Shown: positions 8,742 to 20,075 of the stretch, piece after piece | How the letters are laid out: every line of letters begins with the position of its first letter | How positions within the stretch are numbered: the stretch's first letter is position 1 | NCBI GenBank assembly: GCA_026005075.1 | Contig: BPKJ01000001.1 | Span: 620,001-684,000, forward strand | Source of the DNA: Lysobacteraceae bacterium | GTDB lineage: Bacteria; Pseudomonadota; Gammaproteobacteria; Xanthomonadales; Xanthomonadaceae | DNA: 64,000 nt | Direction: 5' to 3' | Notes under the pieces: generated by a model | Database searches by the model: none | Told to the model about the DNA's origin: nothing | Seen by the model: the letters and a program-made list of their open reading frames with translations, nothing else | Program-made: the position numbers and the translations under genes

Positions 8742-9662
8742 TCATCGCCGCGCAACCGCGGGCCTTGCCCGCCGCCTAAGGACCAGAAGGTTGCCCAGCA
8801 GGACCAGCAGCAGGCCCGCAACCAGGCCCGGCGTCCAGCGCAGCCCCTCCAGCAGCCCGGACAGCAGCAGGGCGATCACCGGACTCAGGACCGAGCTGTA
8901 GGCCGCCCGCACCGGCCCGAGCTCCCGCACCACGTGCAGGTACAGGGCGAAGGCGAGGACCGATCCGAACAGGGCGAGGTAGAGCAGGCTGGCAAGGTAG
9001 GCGGGCGTGGCCTGCAGGCTCCAGCCTTCGCCACCGGCCGCGGCCGCGAGCAGGGCCACCGTGGTGCCGACCACGAAACCCCAGAAGTTGAGCGCAGGCA
9101 GCGAGGCACCGCCACGGAGCAGCCGGCTGGAAAGCACGTTGCCCAGCCCCACGCAGACCGCCCCGCCGAGCGCAAGGCCGACCCCCAGCAGGCGCGTCGG
9201 AGCCAACGCGTCGAAGCCCTCCGGCAGCAGCACCAGCGCCAGGCCTCCCACCCCGAGGGCGGCAGCCAGCCACAGCCCGGACGGCGAACGCTGGCCGAGC
9301 AACCAGGGCTCGAGCAGCAGCGAGACCACCACGTTGAAGGCGAACACCAGTGCCACGACCCCCGAGGCCACGTAGGCGGTCGCAGCATAGGCGAAGAGGT
9401 AGTTGACGCCGTAGATGCACAGCCCCTGCACCATCACCACCGGCCGCAGGCCCGCAGGCACCGCGAGCGGCTGCCGCCGCGCCCGCATCCACAGCCCCAG
9501 CACCGCCGCCGCGAGGGCGAAGCGCAGCGCCACCGAAACGAACATGGGCGTGCCGTTGAGCTGGAGGTGGATCGCATGCCAGGTGCTGCCCCAGATCAGG
9601 GTCATGCCGGCAAACGCCCAGACGGCGGTGGGATGGGCGCGGAAGAAGGCGCTCGGGTTCAC
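8742..9662 (-). CDS. EamA/DMT-family inner-membrane transporter
   Basis: 306 aa with about ten hydrophobic helices in two EamA repeats ([13 protein letters not shown] near the start; [27 protein letters not shown] in the second half, the typical DMT signature ending in a [11 protein letters not shown] helix). Members of this superfamily export amino acids, nucleotides or other metabolites; the substrate cannot be assigned here. I choose GTG 9662, which opens [16 protein letters not shown] and matches family N-termini; the ORF-track extension to 9848 would add a Cys/Arg-rich stretch and overlap aroQ. Divergent from aroQ across 148 bp. Confidence 0.88.
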   Translation of the reverse strand: MNPSAFFRAHPTAVWAFAGMTLIWGSTWHAIHLQLNGTPMFVSVALRFALAAAVLGLWMRARRQPLAVPAGLRPVVMVQGLCIYGVNYLFAYAATAYVASGVVALVFAFNVVVSLLLEPWLLGQRSPSGLWLAAALGVGGLALVLLPEGFDALAPTRLLGVGLALGGAVCVGLGNVLSSRLLRGGASLPALNFWGFVVGTTVALLAAAAGGEGWSLQATPAYLASLLYLALFGSVLAFALYLHVVRELGPVRAAYSSVLSPVIALLLSGLLEGLRWTPGLVAGLLLVLLGNLLVLRRRARPAVARR

Positions 9663-9810
9663 GGCGGATCCTGGGCCGCGGCGCAGGTGCGGGGCGACGA
9701 GCTTGCCTCGGCGGCAGCGGAAGAGGAAGGCCAAGTCCGGCGAACATCGGCCAACTGGACAGGAACGCACGCTTGTCCGACACTGCCCGCCTTCACGGGA
9801 GGATGCCAGC

Positions 9811-10275
9811 GTGGCCGCGATCCTGGTCCTCAACGGACCCAACCTCAACCTGCTCGGCGAGCGCGAGCCCGAGATCTACGGGCGCACCCGTCTTGCCGAC
9901 ATCGAGCGCGAACTCGAAGCCACGGCGGCGGCAGCCGGGTACACGCTGGCCACCCTGCAGAGCAATGCCGAGCACGTGCTGATCGAGCGCATCCACGCCG
10001 CCCGTGCCGACGGCACGGCCTTCATCCTGATCAATCCCGCGGCCTTCACCCACACCAGCCTCGCCCTGCGCGACGCTCTTGCCGCGGTGCGGATTCCCTT
10101 CATCGAGCTGCACCTGTCCAATCCGCACGCCCGCGAGCCGTTCCGGGCGCACTCTTACCTTGCCGACCTCGCCGTGGGGGTGATCGCGGGATTCGGCGCC
10201 GACAGCTACCAGCTCGCCCTGCAGGCGGCCCTGCGCCACCTCGGACGAGCGGCGAACGGGCCCCGCTCCGCCTGA
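9811..10275 (+). CDS. aroQ: Type II 3-dehydroquinate dehydratase
   Basis: 154 aa, usual length for the type II enzyme. Catalyses dehydration of 3-dehydroquinate to 3-dehydroshikimate in the shikimate pathway as a dodecamer. Diagnostic segments are [21 protein letters not shown] (with the catalytic Tyr), [18 protein letters not shown] and [23 protein letters not shown] start with GGGAGG upstream. Followed after 41 bp by accB; aroQ-accB-accC is a frequent proteobacterial order. Confidence 0.96.
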   Translation: MAAILVLNGPNLNLLGEREPEIYGRTRLADIERELEATAAAAGYTLATLQSNAEHVLIERIHAARADGTAFILINPAAFTHTSLALRDALAAVRIPFIELHLSNPHAREPFRAHSYLADLAVGVIAGFGADSYQLALQAALRHLGRAANGPRSA

Positions 10276-10316
10276 GTCCGATCCCCCTGCCCAGACCCAA
10301 GACCCGAGAGAAGACC

Positions 10317-10802
10317 ATGGACCTGCGCAAGATCAAGAAGCTCATCGATTTGCTGGAAGACTCCAACCTGACCGAGATCGAGATCCGCGAGGGCGAGGAG
10401 TCGGTCCGGCTCTCGCGCGCCGCCAACCCCGCAGCCCCCCTCCCGGCCACCACGGTGGCGATCCCGGCGCCGGCCCTCCAGCAGCCGGAGGCCCCGCCCA
10501 AGGGCATGGCATCCCCCACCGAAGCGGCCACCGGGGGGCGCACACCGCCTGCTCCCAAACTGCCGGAAGGCCACGTGGTGCGCTCGCCCATGGTCGGAAC
10601 CTTCTACGCCTCGCCCAGCCCCGACGCGCCGCCGTTCGTCAAGCTGGGCCAGACGGTCAAGGCCGGCGAGACCCTCGGCATCATCGAGGCGATGAAGATG
10701 TTCAACCCGATCGAGGCGGACGTCTCCGGCACGATCACCGCGATCCTGGTCGAGACCGGCCAGCCGGTGGAATTCGACGAGCCGCTGTTCGTGATCGGCT
10801 GA
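10317..10802 (+). CDS. accB: Acetyl-CoA carboxylase biotin carboxyl carrier protein
   Basis: 161 aa. N-terminal helix [20 protein letters not shown], a Pro/Ala-rich flexible linker (about 40-85) and a C-terminal biotinyl domain with the thumb ([13 protein letters not shown]) and the modified lysine in [12 protein letters not shown]. It carries CO2 from AccC to the carboxyltransferase (AccAD, not in this window) in the first step of fatty acid synthesis. Biotin is attached by BirA, encoded at about 20.1-20.8 kb. Seven bases separate it from accC, so the pair is co-transcribed. Confidence 0.97.
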   Translation: MDLRKIKKLIDLLEDSNLTEIEIREGEESVRLSRAANPAAPLPATTVAIPAPALQQPEAPPKGMASPTEAATGGRTPPAPKLPEGHVVRSPMVGTFYASPSPDAPPFVKLGQTVKAGETLGIIEAMKMFNPIEADVSGTITAILVETGQPVEFDEPLFVIG

Positions 10803-10809
10803 GGCGACC

Positions 10810-12183
10810 ATGGCCATGCTCGACAAGGTGGTGATCGCCAACCGCGGCGAGATCGCGCTGCGCATCCTGCGCGCCTGCCATGCCCTGGGCATCCGCACGG
10901 TGGCCGTGCACAGCACGGTGGACCGCAACCTGAAGCACGTGGCGATGGCCGACGAGTCGGTGTGCATCGGGCCCGCGCCTTCGGCACGCAGCTACCTCGA
11001 CATCCCGGCCATCATCGCCGCGGCCGAGGTGACCGACGCCCAGGCCATCCACCCCGGCTACGGCTTCCTCTCCGAGAACGCCGACTTCGCCGAGCGTGTG
11101 GAGCGTTCCGGCTTCATCTTCATCGGCCCGCGCCCGGAGACCATCCGCCTCATGGGCGACAAGGTCGAGGCGATCCGGGCGATGCGGGAGGCCGGCGTGC
11201 CCTGCGTCCCCGGCTCCGGCGGACCGCTCGGCGACGACCCCGCCGAGAACGCGCGGATCGCGCGCGAGATCGGCTACCCGGTGATCATCAAGGCCGCAGG
11301 CGGTGGCGGCGGGCGCGGCATGCGGGTGGTCCACAGCGAGGGTGCGCTGCATGGCGCGATCCAGACCACCCGCTCCGAGGCCAAGGCCGCGTTCGGCAAC
11401 GAGCAGGTCTACATGGAGAAATTCCTGGAGAACCCGCGCCACGTGGAGATCCAGGTCCTCGCCGACGGCCAGGGGGGCGCCATCCACCTCGGCGAGCGCG
11501 ACTGCTCGATGCAACGCCGCCACCAGAAGGTGGTCGAGGAATCCCCGGCGCCGGGCCTCACCGAGGCGCAGCGCGAGGCGATCGGACGGGTCTGCGTCGA
11601 GGCCTGCCTCAGGATCGGTTACCGCGGCGCGGGCACCTTCGAGTTCCTGTTCGAGAACGGCCGCTTCTACTTCATCGAGATGAACACCCGCATCCAGGTC
11701 GAGCACCCGGTCACCGAGATGGTCACCGGCATCGACCTCGTGCGTGAGCAGCTGCGCATCGCGGCGGGCGAGAAACTCTCGATCCGGCAGGAGGACGTGG
11801 TCCTGCGCGGCCATGCCATCGAATGCCGGATCAACGCCGAAGACCCCGAGAGCTTCCTGCCCTGCCCCGGCCTCATCAAGCACTTCCATGCCCCGGGCGG
11901 CCCCGGCGTGCGGGTGGACTCGCACATCTACGAGGGCTACACCGTCCCGCCGCACTACGACTCGATGATCGGCAAGCTGATCGTGCACGGCGCCGACCGC
12001 GCCGAGGCGATCGCCCGCATGCGTGTGGCGCTGTCCGAGATGGTGGTGGACGGGATCAAGACCAACATCCCGCTGCAGCAGCGGATCATGGCCGACCTCG
12101 GCTTCCAGCAGGGCGGCATGAACATCCACTACCTCGAGAAGCGCCTGAAGGAGCAGAAGGAGCGCGCCATCGACCTTGGCTGA
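10810..12183 (+). CDS. accC: Acetyl-CoA carboxylase biotin carboxylase subunit
   Basis: 457 aa, slightly longer than E. coli AccC (449). ATP-grasp carboxylase: N-terminal Rossmann-like domain ([18 protein letters not shown]), the glycine-rich ATP loop [14 protein letters not shown], the [11 protein letters not shown] strand, and [22 protein letters not shown] with the metal and bicarbonate ligands. Catalyses ATP-dependent carboxylation of AccB-bound biotin. Its stop lies 34 bp before the chosen prmA start. Confidence 0.97.
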   Translation: MAMLDKVVIANRGEIALRILRACHALGIRTVAVHSTVDRNLKHVAMADESVCIGPAPSARSYLDIPAIIAAAEVTDAQAIHPGYGFLSENADFAERVERSGFIFIGPRPETIRLMGDKVEAIRAMREAGVPCVPGSGGPLGDDPAENARIAREIGYPVIIKAAGGGGGRGMRVVHSEGALHGAIQTTRSEAKAAFGNEQVYMEKFLENPRHVEIQVLADGQGGAIHLGERDCSMQRRHQKVVEESPAPGLTEAQREAIGRVCVEACLRIGYRGAGTFEFLFENGRFYFIEMNTRIQVEHPVTEMVTGIDLVREQLRIAAGEKLSIRQEDVVLRGHAIECRINAEDPESFLPCPGLIKHFHAPGGPGVRVDSHIYEGYTVPPHYDSMIGKLIVHGADRAEAIARMRVALSEMVVDGIKTNIPLQQRIMADLGFQQGGMNIHYLEKRLKEQKERAIDLG

Positions 12184-12217
12184 ACGCGGACCGCCCGCGC
12201 CGCACACCGCACGCCGC

Positions 12218-13135
12218 ATGCCCCACCTCGAACTGACCCTGCGCTGCCGCAAGCACGACCAGCCCCGCTACGAGGCGGCGCTGGAGGACGTGGGTGCGCT
12301 GGCCATCACCCTTCTCGACGCCCAGGCCGAGACCGGGGCCGAGCAGCCCATCCTCGAACCCGGTGTCGGCGAGACGCCGTTGTGGGAGGAGATCACGCTG
12401 GCCGCGCTGTTTCCCCACGATGCCGACGGCGCGCGGGTGCTCGCCGCGCTCGAGGCCTTCGACGACGGACTCGATCTCGCCGGCGCGCAGTGGCGGGAAG
12501 TCGAGGATCGCGACTGGGAGCGCGCATGGCTCGACCAGTACCGGCCGATGCGCTTCGGCAGGCGCCTGTGGGTCAGCCCCTGGAACATGGACCCGGAGGA
12601 CGCCGACCCGGCCTCGGTGGTGGTCAGGCTCGATCCCGGTCTGGCCTTCGGCAGCGGCACCCATCCGACCACGGCGCTGTGCCTTGCATGGCTGGAGGCC
12701 CAGGCGCTGGAGGGCCTCGACCTGCTCGACTTCGGCTGCGGCTCCGGGGTGCTGGCGATCGCGGCCCTCAAGCTCGGCGCGGCGCACGCCGACGGCATCG
12801 ACAACGATCCGCAGGCGCTCGCGGCCAGCCGCGACAACGCCGTGCGCAACGGCGTGGCGGACCGGCTGGGCCTGTATGCGCCGGAAGAGGCCCCGCCACG
12901 GCGCTACCCGCGGGTGGTGGCCAACATCCTCGCCGGCACGCTCGAGCAGCTGGCCGAATGGATCGCCGGCTTCTGTGCGCCGGGCGGCCTGCTGGCCATG
13001 TCCGGCATCCTGCACGGCCAGCACGAGGCGGTGATCGAGCGCTACGCGCCCTGGTTCACCGACTTCGTCCTCGCGCAAAGCGAGGACTGGGTGCGCATCG
13101 ACGCCCGCAGGCGGGCGGAGCCCGATCCCCGCTAG
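12218..13135 (+). CDS. prmA: Ribosomal protein L11 methyltransferase
   Basis: 305 aa. SAM-dependent methyltransferase that trimethylates ribosomal protein L11. The N-terminal substrate-binding domain (about 1-100) is followed by the Rossmann fold: LAFGSGTHPTTALCLAWL, the SAM motif LLDFGCGSGVLAIAALKLG, GIDNDPQAL and the catalytic-loop VVANILAGTL. I start at ATG 12218 (MPHLELTL) because it fits family N-termini; an in-frame upstream start at 12176 would overlap accC and add a Pro-rich stretch. Confidence 0.95.
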   Translation: MPHLELTLRCRKHDQPRYEAALEDVGALAITLLDAQAETGAEQPILEPGVGETPLWEEITLAALFPHDADGARVLAALEAFDDGLDLAGAQWREVEDRDWERAWLDQYRPMRFGRRLWVSPWNMDPEDADPASVVVRLDPGLAFGSGTHPTTALCLAWLEAQALEGLDLLDFGCGSGVLAIAALKLGAAHADGIDNDPQALAASRDNAVRNGVADRLGLYAPEEAPPRRYPRVVANILAGTLEQLAEWIAGFCAPGGLLAMSGILHGQHEAVIERYAPWFTDFVLAQSEDWVRIDARRRAEPDPR

Positions 13136-13144
13136 ACTGGGCCC

Positions 13145-13873
13145 ATGCTGACCCAGTGCCCGCACTGTGCCACCGTCTACCCGGTCGAGGCGGAACAGCT
13201 CCTGCCCTCGGCGGGACGGGTGCGGTGCGGCGTCTGCGGCAGGGAGTTCGACGCCCTCGAACGGCTGCGCCAGGAGACCTCCGGCGCCGAGACCCCCCGT
13301 CTCGATCCGCAGCCGGGCACGGACCAGGGCGACCTGTTCGCCCCGCGGCCCGCCGCCGCGCCGGCGGCCGAGGCGGAGGTGCCGAGCTTCGCCCAGCGCC
13401 GAGGCCTTGCGCTCGGCACCGAGGGCCTGTGGTGGCTGGCCGCCGTCGTCCTGGCCTTGCTCCTGTGCCTGCAGATCGGTCTTGCCGAACGCCACCGGCT
13501 GGCGCTCGACCCCGCGCTTCGCGGCGGCTACGAGCTCGTGTGCGGGTGGCTGGGCTGCAGCCTGCCGCCGTGGCGCGAGCCACGGGCGTGGCAGATGCTC
13601 AGCCGCGAGATCGGCCCCCATCCGAGCGAAGCCGACGGCCTGCTCGTCACCGCGACCCTGCGCAACGGCGCGCGCTGGGCCCAGCCCCTGCCATGGGTCG
13701 AGCTGAGCCTTGCCGACCTCGACGGCAAGGTCGTGGCGCGCCGCCGCTTTGCGCCGGCCGAATACCACCACGGCGAGGATTCCGTCCTCCTTCCCGGCCA
13801 GACCACCAGCCTGCAGCTCGAGATCGTCGACCCGGGCAGCCAGGCCATGGCCTTCGAGTTCGAGTTCTTGTGA
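13145..13873 (+). CDS. Zinc-ribbon and DUF3426 domain protein
   Basis: 242 aa. Begins with a zinc ribbon of the MJ0042 type (MLTQCPHCATVYPV ... VRCGVCGREFDAL, two CxxC pairs), then a linker, one membrane helix (about 97-117, WWLAAVVLALLLCLQIGLA) and a periplasmic DUF3426-like domain (DGLLVTATLRNGARWAQPLPWVELSL ... GQTTSLQLEI). Function is not established. It sits between prmA and fis, the place dusB occupies in E. coli, and this position is shared by Xanthomonas-type genomes as far as I recall. Confidence 0.88.
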   Translation: MLTQCPHCATVYPVEAEQLLPSAGRVRCGVCGREFDALERLRQETSGAETPRLDPQPGTDQGDLFAPRPAAAPAAEAEVPSFAQRRGLALGTEGLWWLAAVVLALLLCLQIGLAERHRLALDPALRGGYELVCGWLGCSLPPWREPRAWQMLSREIGPHPSEADGLLVTATLRNGARWAQPLPWVELSLADLDGKVVARRRFAPAEYHHGEDSVLLPGQTTSLQLEIVDPGSQAMAFEFEFL

Positions 13874-13969
13874 GTGCCGCTCATCGGGAGTTCCCCTAGT
13901 CCGACTCGCCATGCCGCGGCGCGAGGTCTACACTGGCCCGCCCCGAACCTCGCCCAACGCAAAGGCTCC

Positions 13970-14224
13970 ATGTCCTCCGATCCCGTGTCCGCTGCCGGCT
14001 CACCGCTCCGCGAGCACGTCGCCCGGGCCGTCCGCCGCTACCTCGCCGACCTTGGCGACACGGTCACCGGCGACCTCCATGCCTTCTTCCTGCGCGAGCT
14101 GGAAGAGCCGCTGTTCCGCGAGGTGATGGCCCACTTCGGCGGCAACCAGACGCGGGCGGCGGCGGCGCTGGGCATCAACCGGGCGACCCTGCGCAAGCGC
14201 CTGCGCGACCTCGGCCTGAACTGA
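13970..14224 (+). CDS. fis: DNA-binding protein Fis
   Basis: 84 aa. The C-terminal half is the Fis helix-turn-helix ([37 protein letters not shown]), nearly identical to enteric Fis. The N-terminal half is shorter than in E. coli Fis (98 aa). Nucleoid-associated activator of rRNA and tRNA promoters. ATG 13970 is preferred over the longer ORF start, which overlaps the previous gene's end. Confidence 0.93.
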   Translation: MSSDPVSAAGSPLREHVARAVRRYLADLGDTVTGDLHAFFLRELEEPLFREVMAHFGGNQTRAAAALGINRATLRKRLRDLGLN

Positions 14225-14236
14225 GCGGCAGGCGGC

Positions 14237-14242
14237 TATAAT
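14237..14242 (+). promoter_or_regulatory. Candidate sigma-70 -10 box upstream of purH
   Basis: A perfect TATAAT lies in GGCTATAATCC, 28 bases before the purH ATG. The -35 region would fall in the last codons of fis and has no good TTGACA match, so the element is supported by the -10 box only. The TATAAT stands out in very GC-rich DNA. Confidence 0.45.
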
Positions 14243-14270
14243 CCGCGGCCCGCCGAACCGGAGCCCGCGC

Positions 14271-15845
14271 ATGACCGCCGACCGCCAGCCGATCCGCCGC
14301 GCCCTTCTCTCGGTGTCGGACAAGCAGGGGCTGATCGAGCTGGCCCGTGCGCTGGCCGGGGCCGGCATCGAGCTGCTCTCGACCGGGGGCACCGCCCGCG
14401 CCCTGCGCGAGGCGGGGCTGACGGTCACCGACGTCAGCGAACGGACCGGCTTTCCCGAAATCATGGACGGTCGGATCAAGACCCTGCATCCCAGGGTGCA
14501 CGGTGGCCTGCTCGGCCGCGAGGCGGTCGACGCCGAGGTCATGCGGGCGCACGACATCCTCCCCATCGACCTTCTGGTCGTGAACCTCTACCCCTTTGCC
14601 GCCACCGTGGCCCGCGAAGGCTGCCGCTACGAAGAGGCCATCGAGAACATCGACATCGGTGGCCCGGCGATGCTGCGGGCAGCGGCCAAGAACCACGAGC
14701 GGGTGGCGGTGCTGGTGGATCCGGGCGACTACCCGGCGCTGATCGAGGCCCTCGCCGCGGGTGGCACCACCGCCGCGCAGCGCCGCCGGCTGGCGGCCAA
14801 GGCCTTCGCCCATACCGCCCGCTACGACGGCCAGATCGCGATGTGGCTCTCGCCGCGCGCGGAGGATCCCGAGCGCCCCGGGGACTGGCCGGAGAGCTTC
14901 CACGCCAGCCTTGCCCTGCGTTCGGTGCTCCGCTACGGCGAGAATCCGCACCAGCGCGGGGCGCTCTACGTCGAGTCCGGCCCGCTGCAGGGCACGGTGG
15001 CCGGGGCACGCTTCCTGCAGGGCAAGGAGCTGTCCTACAACAACCTCGCCGACGCCGATGCGGCGCTGGCCTGCGTGCGGGCCTTCGCCGCCCCGGCCTG
15101 CGTGATCGTCAAGCATGCCAACCCCTGCGGGGTCGCCGTGGCCGAGGACATCGGCCAGGCCTACCGGCGCGCCTTCGCCACCGACCCCACCTCCGCGTTC
15201 GGCGGGATCATCGCCTTCAACCGGCCGCTGGATGCGGCGACCGCCGAGGCGATCCTCGAGCGGCAGTTCGTCGAGGTGATCCTCGCCCCCACGGTCGAGC
15301 CCGGGTCGCTGGCGGTGCTGGCGCGCAAGCCCAAGGTGCGTGTCCTCGCGACCGGCCCGCTCGACCCGCGCAGCCCGGCCGGACTCCATCTGCAGCGCAT
15401 CGAGGGCGGACTGCTGGTCCAGGACCGTGACCACGACGCGCTTGGCGAGGACGCGCTGCGCGTGGTGACCCGCCGCGCCCCCAGCGCCACGCAGCTCCGC
15501 GACCTGCTATTTGCGTGGAAGGTGGCCATGCACGTCAAGTCGAACGCCATCGTCTACGCGCGCGACGGCCAGACCGTCGGCATCGGGGCCGGCCAGATGA
15601 GCCGGGTGGTGAGCGCGAAGATCGCCGGCCTCAAGGCGGCCGAGGCCGGCCTCGCGGTGGCCGGCGCGGTGCTGGCCTCGGATGCCTTCTTCCCGTTCCG
15701 CGACGGCATCGACGCGGCGGCCGAAGCGGGCATCGCCGCGGTCATCCAGCCGGGCGGCTCGATGCGCGATGCCGAGGTGATCGCCGCGGCCGACGAGCAC
15801 GGCATGGCCATGGTCTTTACCGGCGTCCGCCACTTCCGCCACTGA
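14271..15845 (+). CDS. purH: Bifunctional AICAR transformylase / IMP cyclohydrolase
   Basis: 524 aa, full length. The N-terminal IMP cyclohydrolase domain (MGS-like; [48 protein letters not shown]) is followed by the AICAR formyltransferase domain with [13 protein letters not shown]-type [45 protein letters not shown] and the C-terminal [29 protein letters not shown]. Carries out the last two steps of de novo IMP synthesis. Probably has its own promoter downstream of fis. Confidence 0.98.
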   Translation: MTADRQPIRRALLSVSDKQGLIELARALAGAGIELLSTGGTARALREAGLTVTDVSERTGFPEIMDGRIKTLHPRVHGGLLGREAVDAEVMRAHDILPIDLLVVNLYPFAATVAREGCRYEEAIENIDIGGPAMLRAAAKNHERVAVLVDPGDYPALIEALAAGGTTAAQRRRLAAKAFAHTARYDGQIAMWLSPRAEDPERPGDWPESFHASLALRSVLRYGENPHQRGALYVESGPLQGTVAGARFLQGKELSYNNLADADAALACVRAFAAPACVIVKHANPCGVAVAEDIGQAYRRAFATDPTSAFGGIIAFNRPLDAATAEAILERQFVEVILAPTVEPGSLAVLARKPKVRVLATGPLDPRSPAGLHLQRIEGGLLVQDRDHDALGEDALRVVTRRAPSATQLRDLLFAWKVAMHVKSNAIVYARDGQTVGIGAGQMSRVVSAKIAGLKAAEAGLAVAGAVLASDAFFPFRDGIDAAAEAGIAAVIQPGGSMRDAEVIAAADEHGMAMVFTGVRHFRH

Positions 15846-15868
15846 GGCCGCGTCCACCCCGCCTTCAT

Positions 15869-17193
<1,325 letters not shown>

Positions 17194-17197
<4 letters not shown>

Positions 17198-17334
17198 TTC
17201 TTCTTCGCCGAGCTCGCCGCGCGCTCCAGCGCCTCGCCCGCCTTCTGGATGTCCTTGCCTGCACCCTGCAGGGTGTTGCAGCCGGCCAGCAGGACCGTGC
17301 ACAGCAGCGCAAGCCACAGCCTTCCGATTCTCAT
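17194..17334 (-). CDS. Entericidin-like small lipoprotein
   Basis: 46 aa, too short for the ORF track on its own. A basic N-terminus and hydrophobic stretch end in the lipobox LLAGCNTL, followed by the family-typical QGAGKDIQKAGEALERAA. This is the EcnA/EcnB family of tiny lipoproteins; entericidin B is described as a bacteriolytic toxin and A as its antidote in enterobacteria. No paired second copy is seen here, so a toxin-antidote role is not supported. The stop overlaps the trpS start by two bases. Confidence 0.82.
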
Positions 17335-17384
17335 GCCTTCGCTCCGTCGGGTGGATGGGCGGGCCTTGCGGGACCGGGCCCGCG

Positions 17385-18299
17385 CTAGGCCCGCATCAGG
17401 GTGGATTTGCCGAACAGGCTCTCGACCAGGTCCACCGCCAGCAGGGCGGTCTGGTTGCGCTGGTCGAAGGCCGGGTTGAGCTCGACGATGTCCAGCGAGC
17501 CCAGCCGGCCGGTGTCGCAGATCATCTCCATGACCAGCTGCGCCTCGCGGTAGGTCGGACCACCCTTGACCGTGGTGCCGACACCGGGGGCGATCGACGG
17601 ATCGAGAAAATCGACGTCGAAGCTGACGTGGAGGTGGGTGTCGGCATCCAGCCCGGCCAGCGCCTCCTCCATCGCGCGCCGCATTCCGTTCTCGTCGATG
17701 TAGCGCATGTCGTAGATGTCGAGCCCGACGTCGTGGACCAGCCGGCGCTCGCCCTCGTCGACCGAGCGGATGCCGATCTGGCGGACCTGCGCAGGATCCA
17801 GCACCGGCGTGCGGTCGCCGATCCCGACCAGCTCGGCCGGGCCGATGCCGCACAGGCAGGCCACCGGCATGCCGTGGAGGTTGCCGGTCGGCGTGATCGC
17901 GCTGGTGTTGAAGTCGGCATGCGCATCCAGCCACAGGACGCGCAGCTTGCGGCCGGCACGGCGGACGTGCGCCGCCACCGCCGCGATCGAGCCGATGGCG
18001 AGGCAGTGATCGCCGCCGAGCACGATCGGCAGGCGCCCCTGATCGAGTTCGCCGGCGACCGCATCGCGCAGGGCCAGGTTCCAGGCCACCACCTCGCGGA
18101 GGTGGCGGTAGCCGCCGGTGGGAGGCAGCCAGGGATTGTGCGGGCCGGACAGGTTGCCGCGGTCCACCACGTCCACCCCGCGGGCGGCCAGCGCCTCGCC
18201 CAGCCCCGCCACGCGCAGGGCCTCGGGCCCCATCGACGCGCCACGGTGGCCGGCGCCGATGTCGGTCGGCACGCCAATCAGCGAAACCGCTCTCAACAT
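17385..18299 (-). CDS. rocF: Arginase
   Basis: 304 aa. Manganese ureohydrolase that splits arginine into ornithine and urea. Metal-binding motifs are all present: VLGGDHCLAIGS, LWLDAHADFNT and SFDVDFLDPSIAPGVGT, and the substrate region TGNLHGMPVA. NLHGMP with the long spacing after DAHADFNT fits arginase better than agmatinase. Sits between the tRNA-Thr gene and the small lipoprotein on the same strand; no urease or ornithine pathway gene is adjacent. Confidence 0.93.
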   Translation of the reverse strand: MLRAVSLIGVPTDIGAGHRGASMGPEALRVAGLGEALAARGVDVVDRGNLSGPHNPWLPPTGGYRHLREVVAWNLALRDAVAGELDQGRLPIVLGGDHCLAIGSIAAVAAHVRRAGRKLRVLWLDAHADFNTSAITPTGNLHGMPVACLCGIGPAELVGIGDRTPVLDPAQVRQIGIRSVDEGERRLVHDVGLDIYDMRYIDENGMRRAMEEALAGLDADTHLHVSFDVDFLDPSIAPGVGTTVKGGPTYREAQLVMEMICDTGRLGSLDIVELNPAFDQRNQTALLAVDLVESLFGKSTLMRA

Positions 18300-18346
18300 G
18301 CTTGCACTCCAAGGGACGGGATCGCGGCGGGGCCGCGACCGTGGTC

Positions 18347-18422
18347 TGGTGCCGGCAGTCCGGATCGAACGGACGACCTACCGCTTACAAGGCGGTTGCT
18401 CTACCTGCTGAGCTATGCCGGC
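18347..18422 (-). tRNA. tRNA-Thr (anticodon TGT)
   Basis: 76 nt including the encoded CCA. The acceptor stem pairs GCCGGCA with TGCCGGC, the D arm is TAGCTCAGCAGGTAGAGCA, the anticodon arm ACCGC-CTTGTAA-GCGGT gives anticodon TGT (reads ACA and related codons), and the T arm carries the GTTCGAT loop. It closely resembles E. coli thrU. It lies 37 bp downstream of the SPOR gene in a birA-coaX-SPOR-tRNA order. Confidence 0.95.
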
Positions 18423-18459
18423 GACGGGACAGGCATTGTAGGCCGTCCGCGGGCCCCGT

Positions 18460-19155
18460 TCACCCCGCCGCGGGGGAAGGGGCCTGACAGGGAATCTCCC
18501 TGGCGCCGATGTCGCGATGGCGGCCCAGCAGGCTGCGCCATTCGGTGCCACGGTCGATGTCGATGTCCAGCCAGTACTGCGGCAACTCGTCGTTGCGGGG
18601 CTGGAGCTGGGCATCGAAGCCGAGCGCGCGCACCTGCTGCAGGCGGGCCCGGGCGTTGGCCTCGTCGCGGAAAAGGCCCAGCGAGATGCTGTCGCGCTCG
18701 TCGCCGGCCGTGACCACGTAGTAGTCGGACAGGCCGCGTGCCGACAGCTGGCGGGCGACCTCGAGCGCCTTCTCGCGGCTGCCCTGCGAGGGAAGGAAGA
18801 CCCGGTAGCCGCGACGGATCACCTCGCGGGCCTCGCGGAACTGGATGCGGTTGACCACCGGGGTCAGCGCATCCAGCGCCCGGCGCAGGTCGACCTGGGT
18901 CACCCAGGGGCCGAGTTCGAGGCAGATGCGCTGCCCGGGATCCGCCAGCGGCTGCGGCGGACCGACCGCCTCGGCCTCGGCCGGCGGCGCATCCTCGGCC
19001 ATGGCGCGTTCGGAGAGCAACTGCAGTCCCGGCACCCCGGGATCGAGCGGCTCCGGCGCGACCGACGGCGGAGGCTGGCGCAACCACCACCACACCCCGA
19101 CACCGAGATTCATCACCAGCAGGACGAGGACGAGGATCCGCGCAAGCATCGGCAT
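18460..19155 (-). CDS. SPOR-domain membrane protein
   Basis: 231 aa. A single N-terminal membrane helix (ARILVLVLLVMNLGVGVWWW), a Pro/Ala-rich periplasmic spacer, then a region (about 75-195) with the SPOR-like repeat pattern: ICLELGPWVTQVDLRRAL, YRVFLPSQGSREKALEVARQL, YYVVTAGDERDSISLGLFRDEANARAR. SPOR domains bind denuded glycan at the septum. Start could also be the ATG six bases downstream. Probably in one unit with coaX, 43 bp upstream. Confidence 0.85.
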   Translation of the reverse strand: MPMLARILVLVLLVMNLGVGVWWWLRQPPPSVAPEPLDPGVPGLQLLSERAMAEDAPPAEAEAVGPPQPLADPGQRICLELGPWVTQVDLRRALDALTPVVNRIQFREAREVIRRGYRVFLPSQGSREKALEVARQLSARGLSDYYVVTAGDERDSISLGLFRDEANARARLQQVRALGFDAQLQPRNDELPQYWLDIDIDRGTEWRSLLGRHRDIGAREIPCQAPSPAAG

Positions 19156-19198
19156 GTACCAGACGGGGGGCTGCAGTGTAGCCGGCCGCGAGCAGGCC

Positions 19199-19948
19199 TC
19201 AAGCGACCGCCTCGGCGAGGTCGGCCAGTCCCTGCAGCACGGCATGCTCGAGCCGTTCGGCCGGCTCGGCCAGCAGGGCCTGCAGCGCCGCCGCGCCGCC
19301 GCCGGTGAGCACCAGCCGTAGCGAGCCCCCGGTCGCGGCCGCGGCCTGCGCCTGCACGAGGCCGATCAGGCCCACGGCGGACAGCCATGCCCCGGAATGC
19401 AGCGCGCTGGCCGTGTCCCGCGCCAGCGCGGTGACCGGCCCGGTTGCCGGCGGCAGGTGCGGCGCGCGCGCGCGCAGCGCCTCCAGGGCCCGCTCCGGCG
19501 CCGGCGCAATCACCCCGCCAAGATGCCGACCTTGCGCATCGACGGCATCCACGGTCAGCGCGGAACCGCAGGCCGCCAGCACGAAGGGACCCTGCAGCCG
19601 GCGCCGCACCGCGCGCATCGCCAGCCAGCGGTCGACGCCCAGACGGGTGGGATCGGCGTAGGCGAGTTCGAGGCAGGCATCGCTGGTGGGCGGCCCGACC
19701 CGGTGCACGGCAAGACCGTGGCGACGCAAAAGCCCGGCCAGGCGACGCGTGCGCCCGGGCCGGGTGACGCTGGCGATCCAGGCGCGCGCCCCGCCCGTCG
19801 CCGCCTCGGCGACCCATGCCTCCAGCCGCGCCCAGACCTCGGTCTCGGCATAGGCGAAGGCCTGCACCGGCCCCAGCCCCTGGGCCGTCCGCCGTGCTGC
19901 CTTGGCGCGTGTGTTGCCAAGGTCGAAGAGCAGGTCCCTGCATTCCAT
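19199..19948 (-). CDS. coaX: Type III pantothenate kinase
   Basis: 249 aa. First step of coenzyme A synthesis. Motifs of the ASKHA-fold type III enzyme: LLFDLGNTRAKAA (phosphate loop), PTRLGVDRWLAMRAV, ACGSALTVDAVD and LVLTGGGAAALQALL. I start at ATG 19948 (MECRDLLFD) because it directly precedes the first strand; the ORF-track start adds 15 residues with no family match. Lies downstream of birA, as in other gammaproteobacteria where birA neighbours a pantothenate kinase gene. Confidence 0.92.
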   Translation of the reverse strand: MECRDLLFDLGNTRAKAARRTAQGLGPVQAFAYAETEVWARLEAWVAEAATGGARAWIASVTRPGRTRRLAGLLRRHGLAVHRVGPPTSDACLELAYADPTRLGVDRWLAMRAVRRRLQGPFVLAACGSALTVDAVDAQGRHLGGVIAPAPERALEALRARAPHLPPATGPVTALARDTASALHSGAWLSAVGLIGLVQAQAAAATGGSLRLVLTGGGAAALQALLAEPAERLEHAVLQGLADLAEAVA

Positions 19949-20075
19949 CCTCGTCGTGGCTCCCTGCCGCAGCCCCTCGTTCGGGGGCCTCATCCAAGCC
20001 TAGCCCTTCCAGGCCCCGCACGGCCCCTGCCTGCTGCCGGCCAATGCCCCGGCCGGCCGCTGGACGCCCGGGCAT

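Noticed and set aside
9415-9810. Upstream extension of the aroQ frame
   Set aside because: Lies antisense to the EamA gene; the GTG at 9811 has a good ribosome site and opens the conserved strand.
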